From an uncultured Collinsella sp. (lineage in GTDB: Bacteria; Actinomycetota; Coriobacteriia; Coriobacteriales; Coriobacteriaceae): a stretch of 49,347 nt of DNA. Each line of letters starts with the position of its first letter. The first letter of the stretch is position 1. The position numbers and the translations under genes were made by a program. The notes under the pieces are model-generated. The model was given only the letters and a program-made list of their open reading frames with translations, was not told the DNA's origin and ran no database searches. Location: assembly GCA_958348225.1 (NCBI GenBank), contig CATVYG010000014.1, positions 1 to 49,347 of the forward strand, written 5' to 3'. Below are positions 32,634 to 40,855 of this stretch, in pieces.

Positions 32634-33902
32634 ATGAATACCGAGCTGTTTGATATCAAGATTCGCGCCGTCGAGGGTGGCGTTACGGCTGCGGCTGGTT
32701 TTAAAGCTGCGGGCATCCACGCTGGGTTCCGCAAGAACCCCGAGCGTTTGGATTACGCGCTCGTCGTGCCCGATAAACCCTGTCCCGGTGCCGGCGTGTT
32801 TACCACCAATCGCTTTTGCGCGGCGCCCGTGCAAGTGAGCCGTGCCAACCTGGGCGGTGCCGACAAGGGTTACGGTATCATCGCCGGCGTTTCGGTCAAC
32901 TCTGGCAATGCCAACGCCGCCACGGGTGAGACCGGCCTTGCATGCGCGCGCGAGACGTGCAGCATCGCATCGCAGGTCATCGGCTGCGAGCCCCAGCAGA
33001 TTCTGGTTGCCTCCACGGGCGTGATTGGCCAGATTCTGCCGATCGACACGTTTGAGACCGCCATTCCTGCTGCCTACGAGGCGCTCTCCGCCCACGGTGG
33101 CGCCGATGCCGCTCGCGCCATCATGACGACTGACACGCACTCCAAGGAGTACGCCGTGTCCTATGTCAGCGAGGCTGCGGGTCATGCGGGCAATGTCTAT
33201 ACGGTAGGCGGAATGTGCAAGGGCTCGGGCATGATCATGCCCAATATGGCCACCATGATCGCGGTTATTACTACCGATGCCCCCGTCGAGCCTGCGGCAC
33301 TTCATGCCCTGCTGCTCTCGACCGTCAAGCAGACCTTTAACAAGGTAACGGTCGATTCCGACACCTCGACCAACGACACCTGCATCATGCTTGCTTCCGG
33401 CGTCGCTGCCGCAGATGCCGAGCCTATCGTCGAGGGCTCCGATGCCTTCGACGAGTTGGCATTTGCCGTGCACGAGGTGTGCGAGAGCCTGGCGCGCAAT
33501 ATTGCCGCCGATGGCGAGGGCGCATCCAAGCTTGTTACGGTCAACGTTACCGGCGCCGTGAACGACGAGGAGGCCGATATCGCCGCCCGTGCCGTCGCCA
33601 ACTCGCCGCTCGTTAAGACCTGCATCGCCGGCCACGACTGCAACTGGGGCCGCGTCGCCATGGCACTCGGTAAGTGCGGCGTGAAGTTTAATCAGGAAGA
33701 CGTTTCCATTGACATGATGGGCATGCCTGTCTGTCGCGACGGTCTGACTGTTCCCTTTGACGAGGACGAGGCTCTACGACGTTTCGAGGCGCCCGAGATC
33801 GTGATCTCGGCCGACTTGGGCGCAGGCGACGCGGCAACGACCGTGTGGACCTGCGACCTCACGCATGAGTACATCTCCATCAACGGCGACTACCGTTCCT
33901 AG
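32634..33902 (+). CDS. argJ: Bifunctional ornithine acetyltransferase / N-acetylglutamate synthase
   Basis: A 422-residue ArgJ, which moves the acetyl group from acetylornithine back to glutamate. It is self-cleaved into two chains at an Ala-Thr bond; the motif is PNMATMIAVITTDAP with the new N-terminal nucleophile Thr207. Other family marks are PCPGAGVFTTNRFCAAPV, the GMCKGSGMI segment and the GHDCNWGRVAMALG region. It lies 134 bases after argC with no clear terminator between. ATAAGGAGTC precedes the ATG. Whether it also makes N-acetylglutamate cannot be read from sequence alone. Confidence 0.96.
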   Translation: MNTELFDIKIRAVEGGVTAAAGFKAAGIHAGFRKNPERLDYALVVPDKPCPGAGVFTTNRFCAAPVQVSRANLGGADKGYGIIAGVSVNSGNANAATGETGLACARETCSIASQVIGCEPQQILVASTGVIGQILPIDTFETAIPAAYEALSAHGGADAARAIMTTDTHSKEYAVSYVSEAAGHAGNVYTVGGMCKGSGMIMPNMATMIAVITTDAPVEPAALHALLLSTVKQTFNKVTVDSDTSTNDTCIMLASGVAAADAEPIVEGSDAFDELAFAVHEVCESLARNIAADGEGASKLVTVNVTGAVNDEEADIAARAVANSPLVKTCIAGHDCNWGRVAMALGKCGVKFNQEDVSIDMMGMPVCRDGLTVPFDEDEALRRFEAPEIVISADLGAGDAATTVWTCDLTHEYISINGDYRS

Positions 33903-33983
33903 ATTCCAGGCACGCTGCGCATCTTGCCGCGATTGCGGACAGCTGAGCACGGCGCGATAACGATACGAAAGACGAGGCAGATT

Positions 33984-34964
33984 ATGAAATTCGCACGCGA
34001 TTGTCGTTCGAGCGAATCCAACGAAGCAACCGCGCAGCTGCTGTTCGAAGCGCTGCCGTGGATTAAGAACTTGACCGGCAAGACGGTTGTTATCAAATAT
34101 GGCGGAGCCGCCATGGTTGATGAGCAGCTGCGCCGCGACGTGATGAGCGATATCGTTTTGCTCAAGATCATCGGTATGCGCCCCGTCATCGTGCACGGCG
34201 GCGGCAAGGCTATCAACGAGGCACTGAGCCATTACGATATTCCCGTCGAGTTTAAGAACGGCCAGCGCGTGACCACGCCGGCGACTATGGATATCGTGCG
34301 CGAGGTGCTGGGCGGCAAGGTCAACCAGGAGTTGGTTGCTGCCATCAACCACCACGGCAACCTGGCCGTGGGCGTGTCGGGCAGCGATGCCGGCACGCTC
34401 ATCGCCGAGCCGCTCGACCCCGAGCTCGGTCGCGTGGGCAAAGTGACGCACGTCAACACCGACTATATCGAGCGCTTACTCGATAGCGAGTACATCCCCG
34501 TCATCGCTACCGTCGCGGCGGGGGAGGACGGCGGTTTCTTCAACATCAACGCCGATACCGCCGCCGGTGCCGTTGCCGCGGCGCTCCACGCGCATAAGGC
34601 GATCTTTTTGACCGATGTCGATGGCCTGTACAAGGACTTTAGCGACAAGGACTCGCTTATCTCCAACCTAACACTCGACGAGGTTAACGAAATGCTCTAC
34701 GGCGACGAGGTCGATAAGGGCATGATTCCCAAGCTGCGTGCGGCTGTCGATGCGCTTACCGCTGGCGTGTTCCGAGCCCACATCATTAACGGTACTACGC
34801 CGCATTCGCTGCTCCTGGAGCTGCTGACCGATGCCGGCGTCGGCACCGTGATCCATTCCACCGAGACGGCTTACGAGTTCGATACGCATCCGCATCCGCT
34901 TTCGACGTTTGCTGCGCGTCTGACCGAAAACCTTGACGAGGTCGAGAAACTTCAGACGGTCTAG
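33984..34964 (+). CDS. argB: Acetylglutamate kinase
   Basis: A 326-residue amino-acid kinase phosphorylating N-acetylglutamate, the second step. Motifs: TVVIKYGGAAM, VIVHGGGKAINEAL, GQRVTTPATMD, and GVSGSDAGTL, with NINADTAAGAVAAALHA and LTDVDGLY near the C-terminal ATP site. ATG 33984 (MKFARDC) was chosen over 33924 because GACGAGGCAG sits in front. The N-terminal extension (about 20 residues) resembles the helix of arginine-inhibited hexameric forms, so feedback inhibition is plausible. Confidence 0.95.
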   Translation: MKFARDCRSSESNEATAQLLFEALPWIKNLTGKTVVIKYGGAAMVDEQLRRDVMSDIVLLKIIGMRPVIVHGGGKAINEALSHYDIPVEFKNGQRVTTPATMDIVREVLGGKVNQELVAAINHHGNLAVGVSGSDAGTLIAEPLDPELGRVGKVTHVNTDYIERLLDSEYIPVIATVAAGEDGGFFNINADTAAGAVAAALHAHKAIFLTDVDGLYKDFSDKDSLISNLTLDEVNEMLYGDEVDKGMIPKLRAAVDALTAGVFRAHIINGTTPHSLLLELLTDAGVGTVIHSTETAYEFDTHPHPLSTFAARLTENLDEVEKLQTV

Positions 34965-35033
34965 CTGACCCGCAGCCGCCCCATTCCTGCACCCATAGCC
35001 CCGCGCCGGCTGGCGCCCAACGAAAGGCATCCC

Positions 35034-36317
35034 ATGTCACTTGCAGCTCAGCAATCGCTTGAATCCCATTACGTTATGCATACCTTTGGCCGCTCTCCGG
35101 TCGAGTTTGTCGAGGGTCACGGCATGAAGCTCACCGGCGACGATGGCCGTGAGTACCTCGACTTTCTTGCCGGCATCGGCGTGTGCAGCCTAGGTCATGG
35201 CGACCCTGCTGTGCTCTCGGCGCTCGAGGCGCAGACCAAAAAGCTCATGCATGTCTCCAATTACTTTTACATCGAGCAGCGCGGACAGGTCGCGGCGCTG
35301 CTGTCCAAGCTTGCTAACGACGACGTAGATGGTGCGCGCGTGCTTGCCGATGCCATTGCCGCCGGCGATGAGACCACGGCAGCTGCTCTTGGTGCCCCGG
35401 CTGCGGGCGAGCAGGTGTGGGAGACGTTCTTTGCCAATTCCGGCGCCGAGGCCAACGAGGGCTCGATGAAGCTCGCGCGCCTGTACGCCAAGCGTGCCGG
35501 TAATGGCGGCAACACCATCGTGTGCATGCGCGGCGGCTTCCACGGCCGTACGCTCGAGACCATTGCCGCCACCATGCAGGATTGGCTGCAGGACAGCTTC
35601 CGCCCGCTGCCGGGTGGCTTTGTGGCCTGCACGCCCAACGATGTCGATGAACTGTGTGCGATCTTTAAGCAGCTGGGCAGTGAAATATGCGCTGTAATGC
35701 TCGAACCGATCCAGGGTGAGAGTGGCGTGCACCCTATGACCGAGGAGTTTATGGCGGCAGCGCGCGACCTGGCACACGAAGTGGGCGCCGTGCTTATCGC
35801 CGACGAGGTCCAGTGCGGCATCTTCCGCTCCGGCAAGCCATTTGCGTTCCAAACCTATGACGTGGAGCCCGACATCATGAGCCTTGCCAAGGGCATTGCC
35901 GACGGCGTGCCCATGGGTGCCGTCGTGGCAAAGAAGGAGATTGCCGACGTGTTTAAGCCGGGCGACCATGGCTCGACCTTTGGCGGTAGCTGCTTGCCCA
36001 TCGCGGCGTGTGCCGCGACGCTCTCCGCGCTTGTGCGTGGCGATTATGCCGAGCATGCTGCCAAGGTGGGTGCCTATATGGAGGCAAAGCTCGCCAAGCT
36101 CCCGCACGTGGTTGAGGTTCGTGGCCGCGGCCTGATGCTCGGATGCGACTTGGATGACGCTGCGGGCGATGCGCATGATATTGTTGCCCGCGCGCTGGCC
36201 GCCGGTGTCGTGATTAACGCTACGGGTGCCCATACGCTGCGTTTCTTGCCGCCGCTCGTCTGCGAGGAAGCCGACGTGGACAGCCTGATCGAGATCCTGT
36301 CGGGTGTCTTGGGCTAA
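35034..36317 (+). CDS. argD: Acetylornithine aminotransferase
   Basis: A 427-residue class-III PLP aminotransferase making N-acetylornithine. It has YLDFLAGIGVCSLGH, NSGAEANEGSMKLAR, GGFHGRTLETIAAT, the IADEVQCGIFRSG motif and the PLP Lys286 in SLAKGIADGVPMGA. Residues about 95-128 (NDDVDGARVLADAIAAGDET) form an insertion not found in standard ArgD, just before the conserved FFANSGAEAN. GAAAGGCATCCC precedes the ATG. It ends the cluster; argF, argG and argH are not in the window. Confidence 0.93.
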   Translation: MSLAAQQSLESHYVMHTFGRSPVEFVEGHGMKLTGDDGREYLDFLAGIGVCSLGHGDPAVLSALEAQTKKLMHVSNYFYIEQRGQVAALLSKLANDDVDGARVLADAIAAGDETTAAALGAPAAGEQVWETFFANSGAEANEGSMKLARLYAKRAGNGGNTIVCMRGGFHGRTLETIAATMQDWLQDSFRPLPGGFVACTPNDVDELCAIFKQLGSEICAVMLEPIQGESGVHPMTEEFMAAARDLAHEVGAVLIADEVQCGIFRSGKPFAFQTYDVEPDIMSLAKGIADGVPMGAVVAKKEIADVFKPGDHGSTFGGSCLPIAACAATLSALVRGDYAEHAAKVGAYMEAKLAKLPHVVEVRGRGLMLGCDLDDAAGDAHDIVARALAAGVVINATGAHTLRFLPPLVCEEADVDSLIEILSGVLG

Positions 36318-36340
36318 CGCAGCGTAATAACTCAATTTGG

Positions 36341-36401
36341 ACCGGGTTCCGGACTGCTGGGTGTGTCATATGCGGCATGATTCAGCGGTCTGGAGCCCGT
36401 T
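36341..36401 (+). terminator. Terminator-like hairpin after argD
   Basis: GGGTTCCGGACTGCTG pairs with CAGCGGTCTGGAGCCCG, with a few mismatches and G-U pairs, and ends in CGTTTT. A second small hairpin, GCCTTAG / CTAAGGC (36403-36421), follows. The unmatched part of 36318-36435 holds no gene. Confidence 0.55.
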
Positions 36402-36435
36402 TTGCCTTAGATTTGCTAAGGCAGGGAGACCTGCT

Positions 36436-36650
36436 GGTCAAAAAACATCAAATATGAGTACTGTTACCGATTTGGTAGCAGCAATTTTGGACTAATAAGG
36501 CCAGATAGCAAGTCGAAATGGCGATGAAAGCACGATTTTGATCCAACTGTTAGTACTTATAATGGACATATGTTGCGTAACTTAAGCAAATACTATCTTT
36601 TTATATGTTGCAAACAAAGTAGCAGTACTCATTTTTGCCATTTTTTGACC
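36436..36650. mobile_element. MITE-like element with about 32-bp terminal inverted repeats
   Basis: The ends GGTCAAAAAA (36436-36445) and TTTTTTGACC (36641-36650) are perfectly inverted, and the match goes on to GAGTACTG[T/C]TAC (27 of 32 paired). The 215-base element is AT-rich against a GC-rich background and has no reading frame, so it would need a transposase in trans. No target-site duplication is obvious. It sits beside the tRNA-Val repeats. Confidence 0.6.
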
Positions 36651-36674
36651 ACGGCCTTTGCGACAGACGTGCTG

Positions 36675-36762
36675 GCGGGTTCGAATCCCATGCGCTGGGC
36701 ATGAAAAAGGAAAGGCCTCCATCGCTGGAGGCCTATCAAATCAGTGGTGGGCGATGAGGGAT
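36675..36762. repeat. tRNA-derived repeat unit, copy 1
   Basis: A unit with three parts: a T-arm-like GCGGGTTCGAATCCCATG (36675 onward), a hairpin GGCCTCC / GGAGGCC (about 36714-36733), and TGGTGGGCGATGAGGGAT (36745-36762). The last part is identical to the 18-base 3' end of the tRNA-Val on the minus strand. The unit recurs 184-185 bases further on. Confidence 0.65.
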
Positions 36763-36859
36763 GTCCGCGTGCGGCTCCGCCGCCCGCATCCGCTTCGTCG
36801 CTTCGCTCCTCGCGTGCTGCGCTGGAAAACGCTTCGCGTTTCCTCAGCTCCGCACCCTT

Positions 36860-36946
36860 GCGGGTTCGAATCCCATGAAATGGGCCCAAACAAAAACGGT
36901 CCCCTTTCGAGGACCGTTTCCAATTCAATGGTGGGCGATGAGGGAT
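36860..36946. repeat. tRNA-derived repeat unit, copy 2
   Basis: Same order as copy 1: GCGGGTTCGAATCCCATG at 36860, then hairpin ACGGTCC / GGACCGT, then the 18-base tRNA 3' end at 36929-36946. Here the last part is the real tRNA-Val. The hairpins of the copies differ in sequence but match in position. Between the copies, 36763-36859 is a string of short GC hairpins, such as GCGGCTCCGCCGC and GGAAAACGCTTCGCGTTTCC. Confidence 0.65.
36892..36919 (-). terminator. Terminator of tRNA-Val
   Basis: On the minus strand AAACGGTCC pairs with GGACCGTTT and is followed by TTG, ten bases past the tRNA 3' end. It is also part of repeat copy 2. Confidence 0.75.
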
Positions 36947-37004
36947 TCGAACCCCCAGCCTTGTGCGTGTAAAGCACCTGCGCTAACCGTTGCGCCAATC
37001 GCCC
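36929..37004 (-). tRNA. tRNA-Val (anticodon TAC)
   Basis: A 76-base cloverleaf on the minus strand with encoded CCA. Acceptor GGGCGAT pairs with ATCGCCC. The D arm is GCGC-AACGGTTA-GCGC, the anticodon loop TTTACAC (anticodon TAC, reading GUA and probably other GUN codons), and the T arm GGGGG-TTCGAAT-CCCTC. The first base pair of the anticodon stem is G-A, a mismatch. Confidence 0.93.
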
Positions 37005-37191
37005 GTGCGGAGAGAGTATAGCAAAACAATCGCCCCATTCACCTCATATCCATTAAAGGTAACCGGCGCGTGTCACAGCGGAGCTGATTCAGTTGAGATT
37101 GCCTGAACATTCCGCCCCTCTTTACGCCCTCGGGTATACTCAAAAGCTACTGATTCGATTTGATGCCCAGCAACAGCAGAGGGGATAGTAT

Positions 37192-39072
37192 ATGTGCGGT
37201 TTTGTCGGTTTTGTCGGTGGGACGGATAACCAATCCGAGGTGCTCACCAAGATGATGGACCGCATCGTCCATCGCGGTCCCGACATGGGCGGTCAGTTTA
37301 TCGACGGCCGCGTTGCCCTCGGCTTCCGCCGCCTGTCGATCCTCGACCTGACCGAGGCTGGCGCCCAACCCATGGCCAACGAGGACAGTAGCGTCGTCAT
37401 TGTCTTCAACGGCGAGATCTACAACTTCCAAGAACTCCGTTCCGAGCTCGAGGCCAAGGGCTACAAGTTCCACTGCGGCGCCGACACCGAGAGCCTCCTA
37501 CACGGCTACGAGGAGTGGGGCGAGGCCGTCCTCGATCGCCTGCGCGGTATGTACGCCTTCGTCATCTGGGACAAAAAGAAGAACAAGCTTTTTGGCGCCC
37601 GCGACATCTTTGGCATCAAGCCGCTCTACTACTATCCCATGGCCGATGCGGGCGACGACGCTCCGGGCGTGCTCTTTGGTTCCGAGATCAAGAGCTTCCT
37701 GGACTACCCGCACTTCCACAAGGCGGTCAACAAAAAGGCCCTGCGTCCGTACATGACGCTGCAGTATTCGGCAACCGAGGAGACCTTCTTCGAGGGTGTC
37801 TACAAGCTGCCGCCGGCGCACTACTTTACCGTCGATATCCCGACCGGCAAGATGAACATCGAGCGCTACTGGGATTGCGATTACTCTGCCGTCGAGAAGC
37901 CGTTCGAAGAGTATGTCGATGAGCTGGACGAGGTCGTGCACGAGAGTGTCGAGGCCCATCGTATCGCCGACGTCAAGGTCGCGTCGTTCCTCTCCGGTGG
38001 CGTCGACTCCAGCTACATCGCCGCTTGCCTCATGCCCGACAAGACCTTCTCGGTGGGCTTTGACTACAAGAACTTTAACGAGACCAACTACGCCAAGGAG
38101 CTTTCCGATAAGCTCGGCGTCGAGAACGTCCGCAAGATGATTACCGCCGACGAGTTCTTCGGTGCGCTTGAGGATATCCAGTATCACATGGACGAGCCGC
38201 AGTCCAACCTGTCTTCTGTGCCGCTGTGGTTCTTGGCCGAGATGGCCCGCAAGGACGTCACCGTCGTGCTTTCGGGCGAAGGCGCCGACGAACTCTTTGG
38301 CGGCTACGCCTACTACGAGGACACGGTCCCGGTCCGCAAGTACAAAAAGATGGTGCCGCTGCCCATCCGTCGCGCGCTCGGTAACCTGGCGCTGCATATG
38401 CCGTACTTCAAGGGACATAACTTCCTGGTCAAGGGTGCCGAGATCCCTGAGAAGTCGTTCCTGGGACAGGCTCTGGTATGGCCGGAGCGCGAGGTCGACG
38501 GCGTGCTCAAGCCCGAGTACAACACCGGCGATGGCGCCTTCGAGCTTGCCGCTCCCATCTACGCACGCGTGAAGGGTCAGCCCGAACTGGTCAAGAAGCA
38601 GTACCTGGACATGAACATGTGGCTCCCGGGCGACATTCTGCTCAAGGCCGACAAGATGTGCATGGCACACTCGCTGGAGCTGCGCGTGCCCTTCCTGGAC
38701 CGCAAAGTCATGGAGTTCGCCGAGCACATTCCCGACCGCTACCGCATCAACGAGAACGGCAACAAACAGGTACTCCGCCACGCTGCCAACAAGTCGCTGC
38801 CCGATGAGTGGGCCACCCGTCCCAAGGTGGGCTTCCCGGTGCCGATTGTCTACTGGCTGCGCGAGCAAAAGTGGTACGACTATGTCAAGGAGTACTTCAC
38901 CGCGCCGTGGGCAAGTGAGTTCTTCAATACCGACGAGCTCATGCACCTGCTCGATCTGCACTTTGCGGGCAAGGGCGATTTCCAGCGCAAGATCTATACG
39001 CCGCTCGTGTTCCTAGTGTGGTACAAGCGCTTCTTTATCGACGAGGGCCAGCCTTCTGTTCAGGCTGCCTAG
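37192..39072 (+). CDS. asnB: Asparagine synthase (glutamine-hydrolysing)
   Basis: A 626-residue AsnB. Residues 1-200 are the class-II glutaminase domain with nucleophile Cys2 (MCGFVGFVG), then RRLSILDL, NGEIYNF and the DTESLLHGYEEWG motif. The second half is the ATP-pyrophosphatase/synthetase domain with SFLSGGVDSSYIAA, VVLSGEGADELFGGYAYYED and the MAHSLELRVPFLD motif. It converts aspartate and glutamine to asparagine and glutamate. AGAGGGGATAGTAT precedes the ATG. Its 187-base upstream gap has only a TATACT-like -10 (about 37135). Confidence 0.95.
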   Translation: MCGFVGFVGGTDNQSEVLTKMMDRIVHRGPDMGGQFIDGRVALGFRRLSILDLTEAGAQPMANEDSSVVIVFNGEIYNFQELRSELEAKGYKFHCGADTESLLHGYEEWGEAVLDRLRGMYAFVIWDKKKNKLFGARDIFGIKPLYYYPMADAGDDAPGVLFGSEIKSFLDYPHFHKAVNKKALRPYMTLQYSATEETFFEGVYKLPPAHYFTVDIPTGKMNIERYWDCDYSAVEKPFEEYVDELDEVVHESVEAHRIADVKVASFLSGGVDSSYIAACLMPDKTFSVGFDYKNFNETNYAKELSDKLGVENVRKMITADEFFGALEDIQYHMDEPQSNLSSVPLWFLAEMARKDVTVVLSGEGADELFGGYAYYEDTVPVRKYKKMVPLPIRRALGNLALHMPYFKGHNFLVKGAEIPEKSFLGQALVWPEREVDGVLKPEYNTGDGAFELAAPIYARVKGQPELVKKQYLDMNMWLPGDILLKADKMCMAHSLELRVPFLDRKVMEFAEHIPDRYRINENGNKQVLRHAANKSLPDEWATRPKVGFPVPIVYWLREQKWYDYVKEYFTAPWASEFFNTDELMHLLDLHFAGKGDFQRKIYTPLVFLVWYKRFFIDEGQPSVQAA

Positions 39073-39097
39073 TCTCGGCCTACGAATGCCTGCGCGT

Positions 39098-39122
39098 AAC
39101 GGCTCCTCCGGGAGCCGTTTTT
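39098..39122 (+). terminator. Terminator after asnB
   Basis: AACGGCTCC (39098-39106) pairs with GGAGCCGTT (39111-39119) around TCCG, followed by a T-run. Confidence 0.88.
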
Positions 39123-39149
39123 GCGCGGGTGCGTTTCAGTTACTATAAA
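39121..39149 (+). promoter_or_regulatory. Promoter of the MurE-type gene
   Basis: TTGCGC (39121-39126) and TATAAA (39144-39149) with a 17-base spacer. The -35 begins in the T-tail of the asnB terminator, so the two genes are closely spaced but separately transcribed. Confidence 0.65.
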
Positions 39150-39184
39150 AACCGTCCCTGCCAAATGGCTGAGAAAGGTGAAAG

Positions 39185-40747
39185 ATGCACCATTCGGATT
39201 CCGCGACCGTGACCACGGTCGATACGCTTGCCAAGCTTCTCGACGTGTGCGGCGAGCTGCGCGCATCAGAGCAGGTTGACGAGCGTGCCGTGACCGGCTG
39301 CTCGTTTGATTCGCGCGTGGTCTCGGCAGGTGACGTATTCTTTTGCAAAGGTGCTGCCTTTAAGCCCGCGTTTTTGAGCATGGCGCTCGATGCGGGCGCC
39401 GTTGCATTTGTGTGCGAGGAGTCGCTGGTCGAGTCTCTGGAGACGCTGGCGAAGGAGAGCGGTGCTGCGATGCTGGTTGTTGATAGTGTTCGCACGGCGA
39501 TGGCGCTATTGCCGCCCGAGGTTTACGGTCGTCCCGATCGCGACGTTAAGATCGTGGGCATTACCGGCACCAAGGGCAAGACCACGGCGGCCTTCATGCT
39601 CCAGTCCATCATCAAGGCGGCGGGCAAGTCCTGCGGCATGATTGGCTCGGTGAGCACCGACGATGGTGTCGAGTGCTACGAGAGTACCAACACCACGCCC
39701 GAGGCCCCCGAGGTCTGGCGCCATATCGCCAATTGCCGTACGTCCGGCCGCCAGTTTATGGTTATGGAAGTCTCGAGCCAAGCGCTCAAGTACCAGCGCG
39801 TCGAGAACCTGCCCTTTGACGTTGCGTGTTTCCTCAATATCGGTCGCGACCACATTTCACCTATCGAGCACCCTACGTTCGAGGATTATTTTGAGAGCAA
39901 GCTCAGGATTTTCGACCAGGCAAAAACAGCCGTGGTCAATCTTGGCACCGACGAGGTCAATCACGTGCTCGAGGCGGCGTCGACGGCCGAGCGCCTCGTG
40001 ACCGTTGGCGTTGAACATCCTGAAGCTAGCCTGTGGGTAAGCGACGTGCGCATGGTTGGCTTTAACATCGAGTTTAACTTGCACGGTCTGAGCGCCGATG
40101 AGCCCGCGGCGGGGGAGAAGATTCTGCTGGGTATCGCGGGCGATTTTAACGTGGAAAACGCGCTGGTGGCAATTGCCGCCGCGCGCGAGATTGGCATTGG
40201 CATCGACGCTATCAAAGTGGGCCTTTCCAAATTCCGCGTGCCCGGTCGCATGGAGGTTGTGGAATCGAAGGACGGTCGTGTGGTCTGCGTCGTGGACTAC
40301 GCGCACAACCAGCTTTCATTCCGTTCGCTGTTCTCGTCGGTCAAACGTGCGTTTCCCGCCAGCCCCGTCATTGCGCTGTTTGGCGCCGCCGGCGGCAAGG
40401 CTCAGGAGCGCCGCGAGCAATTACCGCGCGAGGCCGCACCGTATTCCGACCTGATGATTTTTACCAACGAGGACCCCGCTCGCGAAGACCCGATGAAGGT
40501 CTGTCGCGAGCTCGCGGAGAATGTCCCTGACGACACACCGAACAAGATTATTCTTGATCGCGAGGCGGCGGTGCACGCGGCCTTTAAGGCGGCACGCGAG
40601 GAGTACATCAACCCCGATGCGCCCACGATTGTATTGTTGCTCGCCAAGGGCGACGAGGAACTCATGCATGTGGGCGACGAATTCGTGCCCATCGAGAGTG
40701 ACCTTTCGCTGGCGCATCGCCTGATCGATGTTACTCAGTTTGACTGA
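39185..40747 (+). CDS. MurE-type UDP-N-acetylmuramyl tripeptide synthetase
   Basis: A 520-residue Mur ligase adding the third amino acid to the peptidoglycan stem. An N-terminal UDP-MurNAc-binding domain (DSRVVSAGDVFFC) leads to the ATP P-loop GITGTKGKTT, then EVSSQALKYQRVENLPFDVACFLNIGRDH, and the third domain with VVDYAHN. The residue-selecting motif reads NEDPAREDP instead of DNPR, the motif of meso-diaminopimelate enzymes. It is closer to the DNPA type of lysine-adding enzymes. Lysine or ornithine at position 3 is therefore likely, not established. AGAAAGGTGAAAG precedes the ATG. Confidence 0.9.
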   Translation: MHHSDSATVTTVDTLAKLLDVCGELRASEQVDERAVTGCSFDSRVVSAGDVFFCKGAAFKPAFLSMALDAGAVAFVCEESLVESLETLAKESGAAMLVVDSVRTAMALLPPEVYGRPDRDVKIVGITGTKGKTTAAFMLQSIIKAAGKSCGMIGSVSTDDGVECYESTNTTPEAPEVWRHIANCRTSGRQFMVMEVSSQALKYQRVENLPFDVACFLNIGRDHISPIEHPTFEDYFESKLRIFDQAKTAVVNLGTDEVNHVLEAASTAERLVTVGVEHPEASLWVSDVRMVGFNIEFNLHGLSADEPAAGEKILLGIAGDFNVENALVAIAAAREIGIGIDAIKVGLSKFRVPGRMEVVESKDGRVVCVVDYAHNQLSFRSLFSSVKRAFPASPVIALFGAAGGKAQERREQLPREAAPYSDLMIFTNEDPAREDPMKVCRELAENVPDDTPNKIILDREAAVHAAFKAAREEYINPDAPTIVLLLAKGDEELMHVGDEFVPIESDLSLAHRLIDVTQFD

Positions 40748-40855
40748 TACATTGTGTTGACGACGGTGCGTTGAGGGCGCCGTCGTTCCAAGTGCGACTC
40801 GCTTAAGCGAGCCTCACTACTCAAGACCAGCCCCTTCTATGTAAACGGAGTGACC

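Noticed and set aside
36629..37021. Frames giving peptides such as DEGFEPPALCV or DSNPQGCGAEE
   Set aside because: They are translations of antisense tRNA-Val and of the tRNA-derived repeats, not genes.
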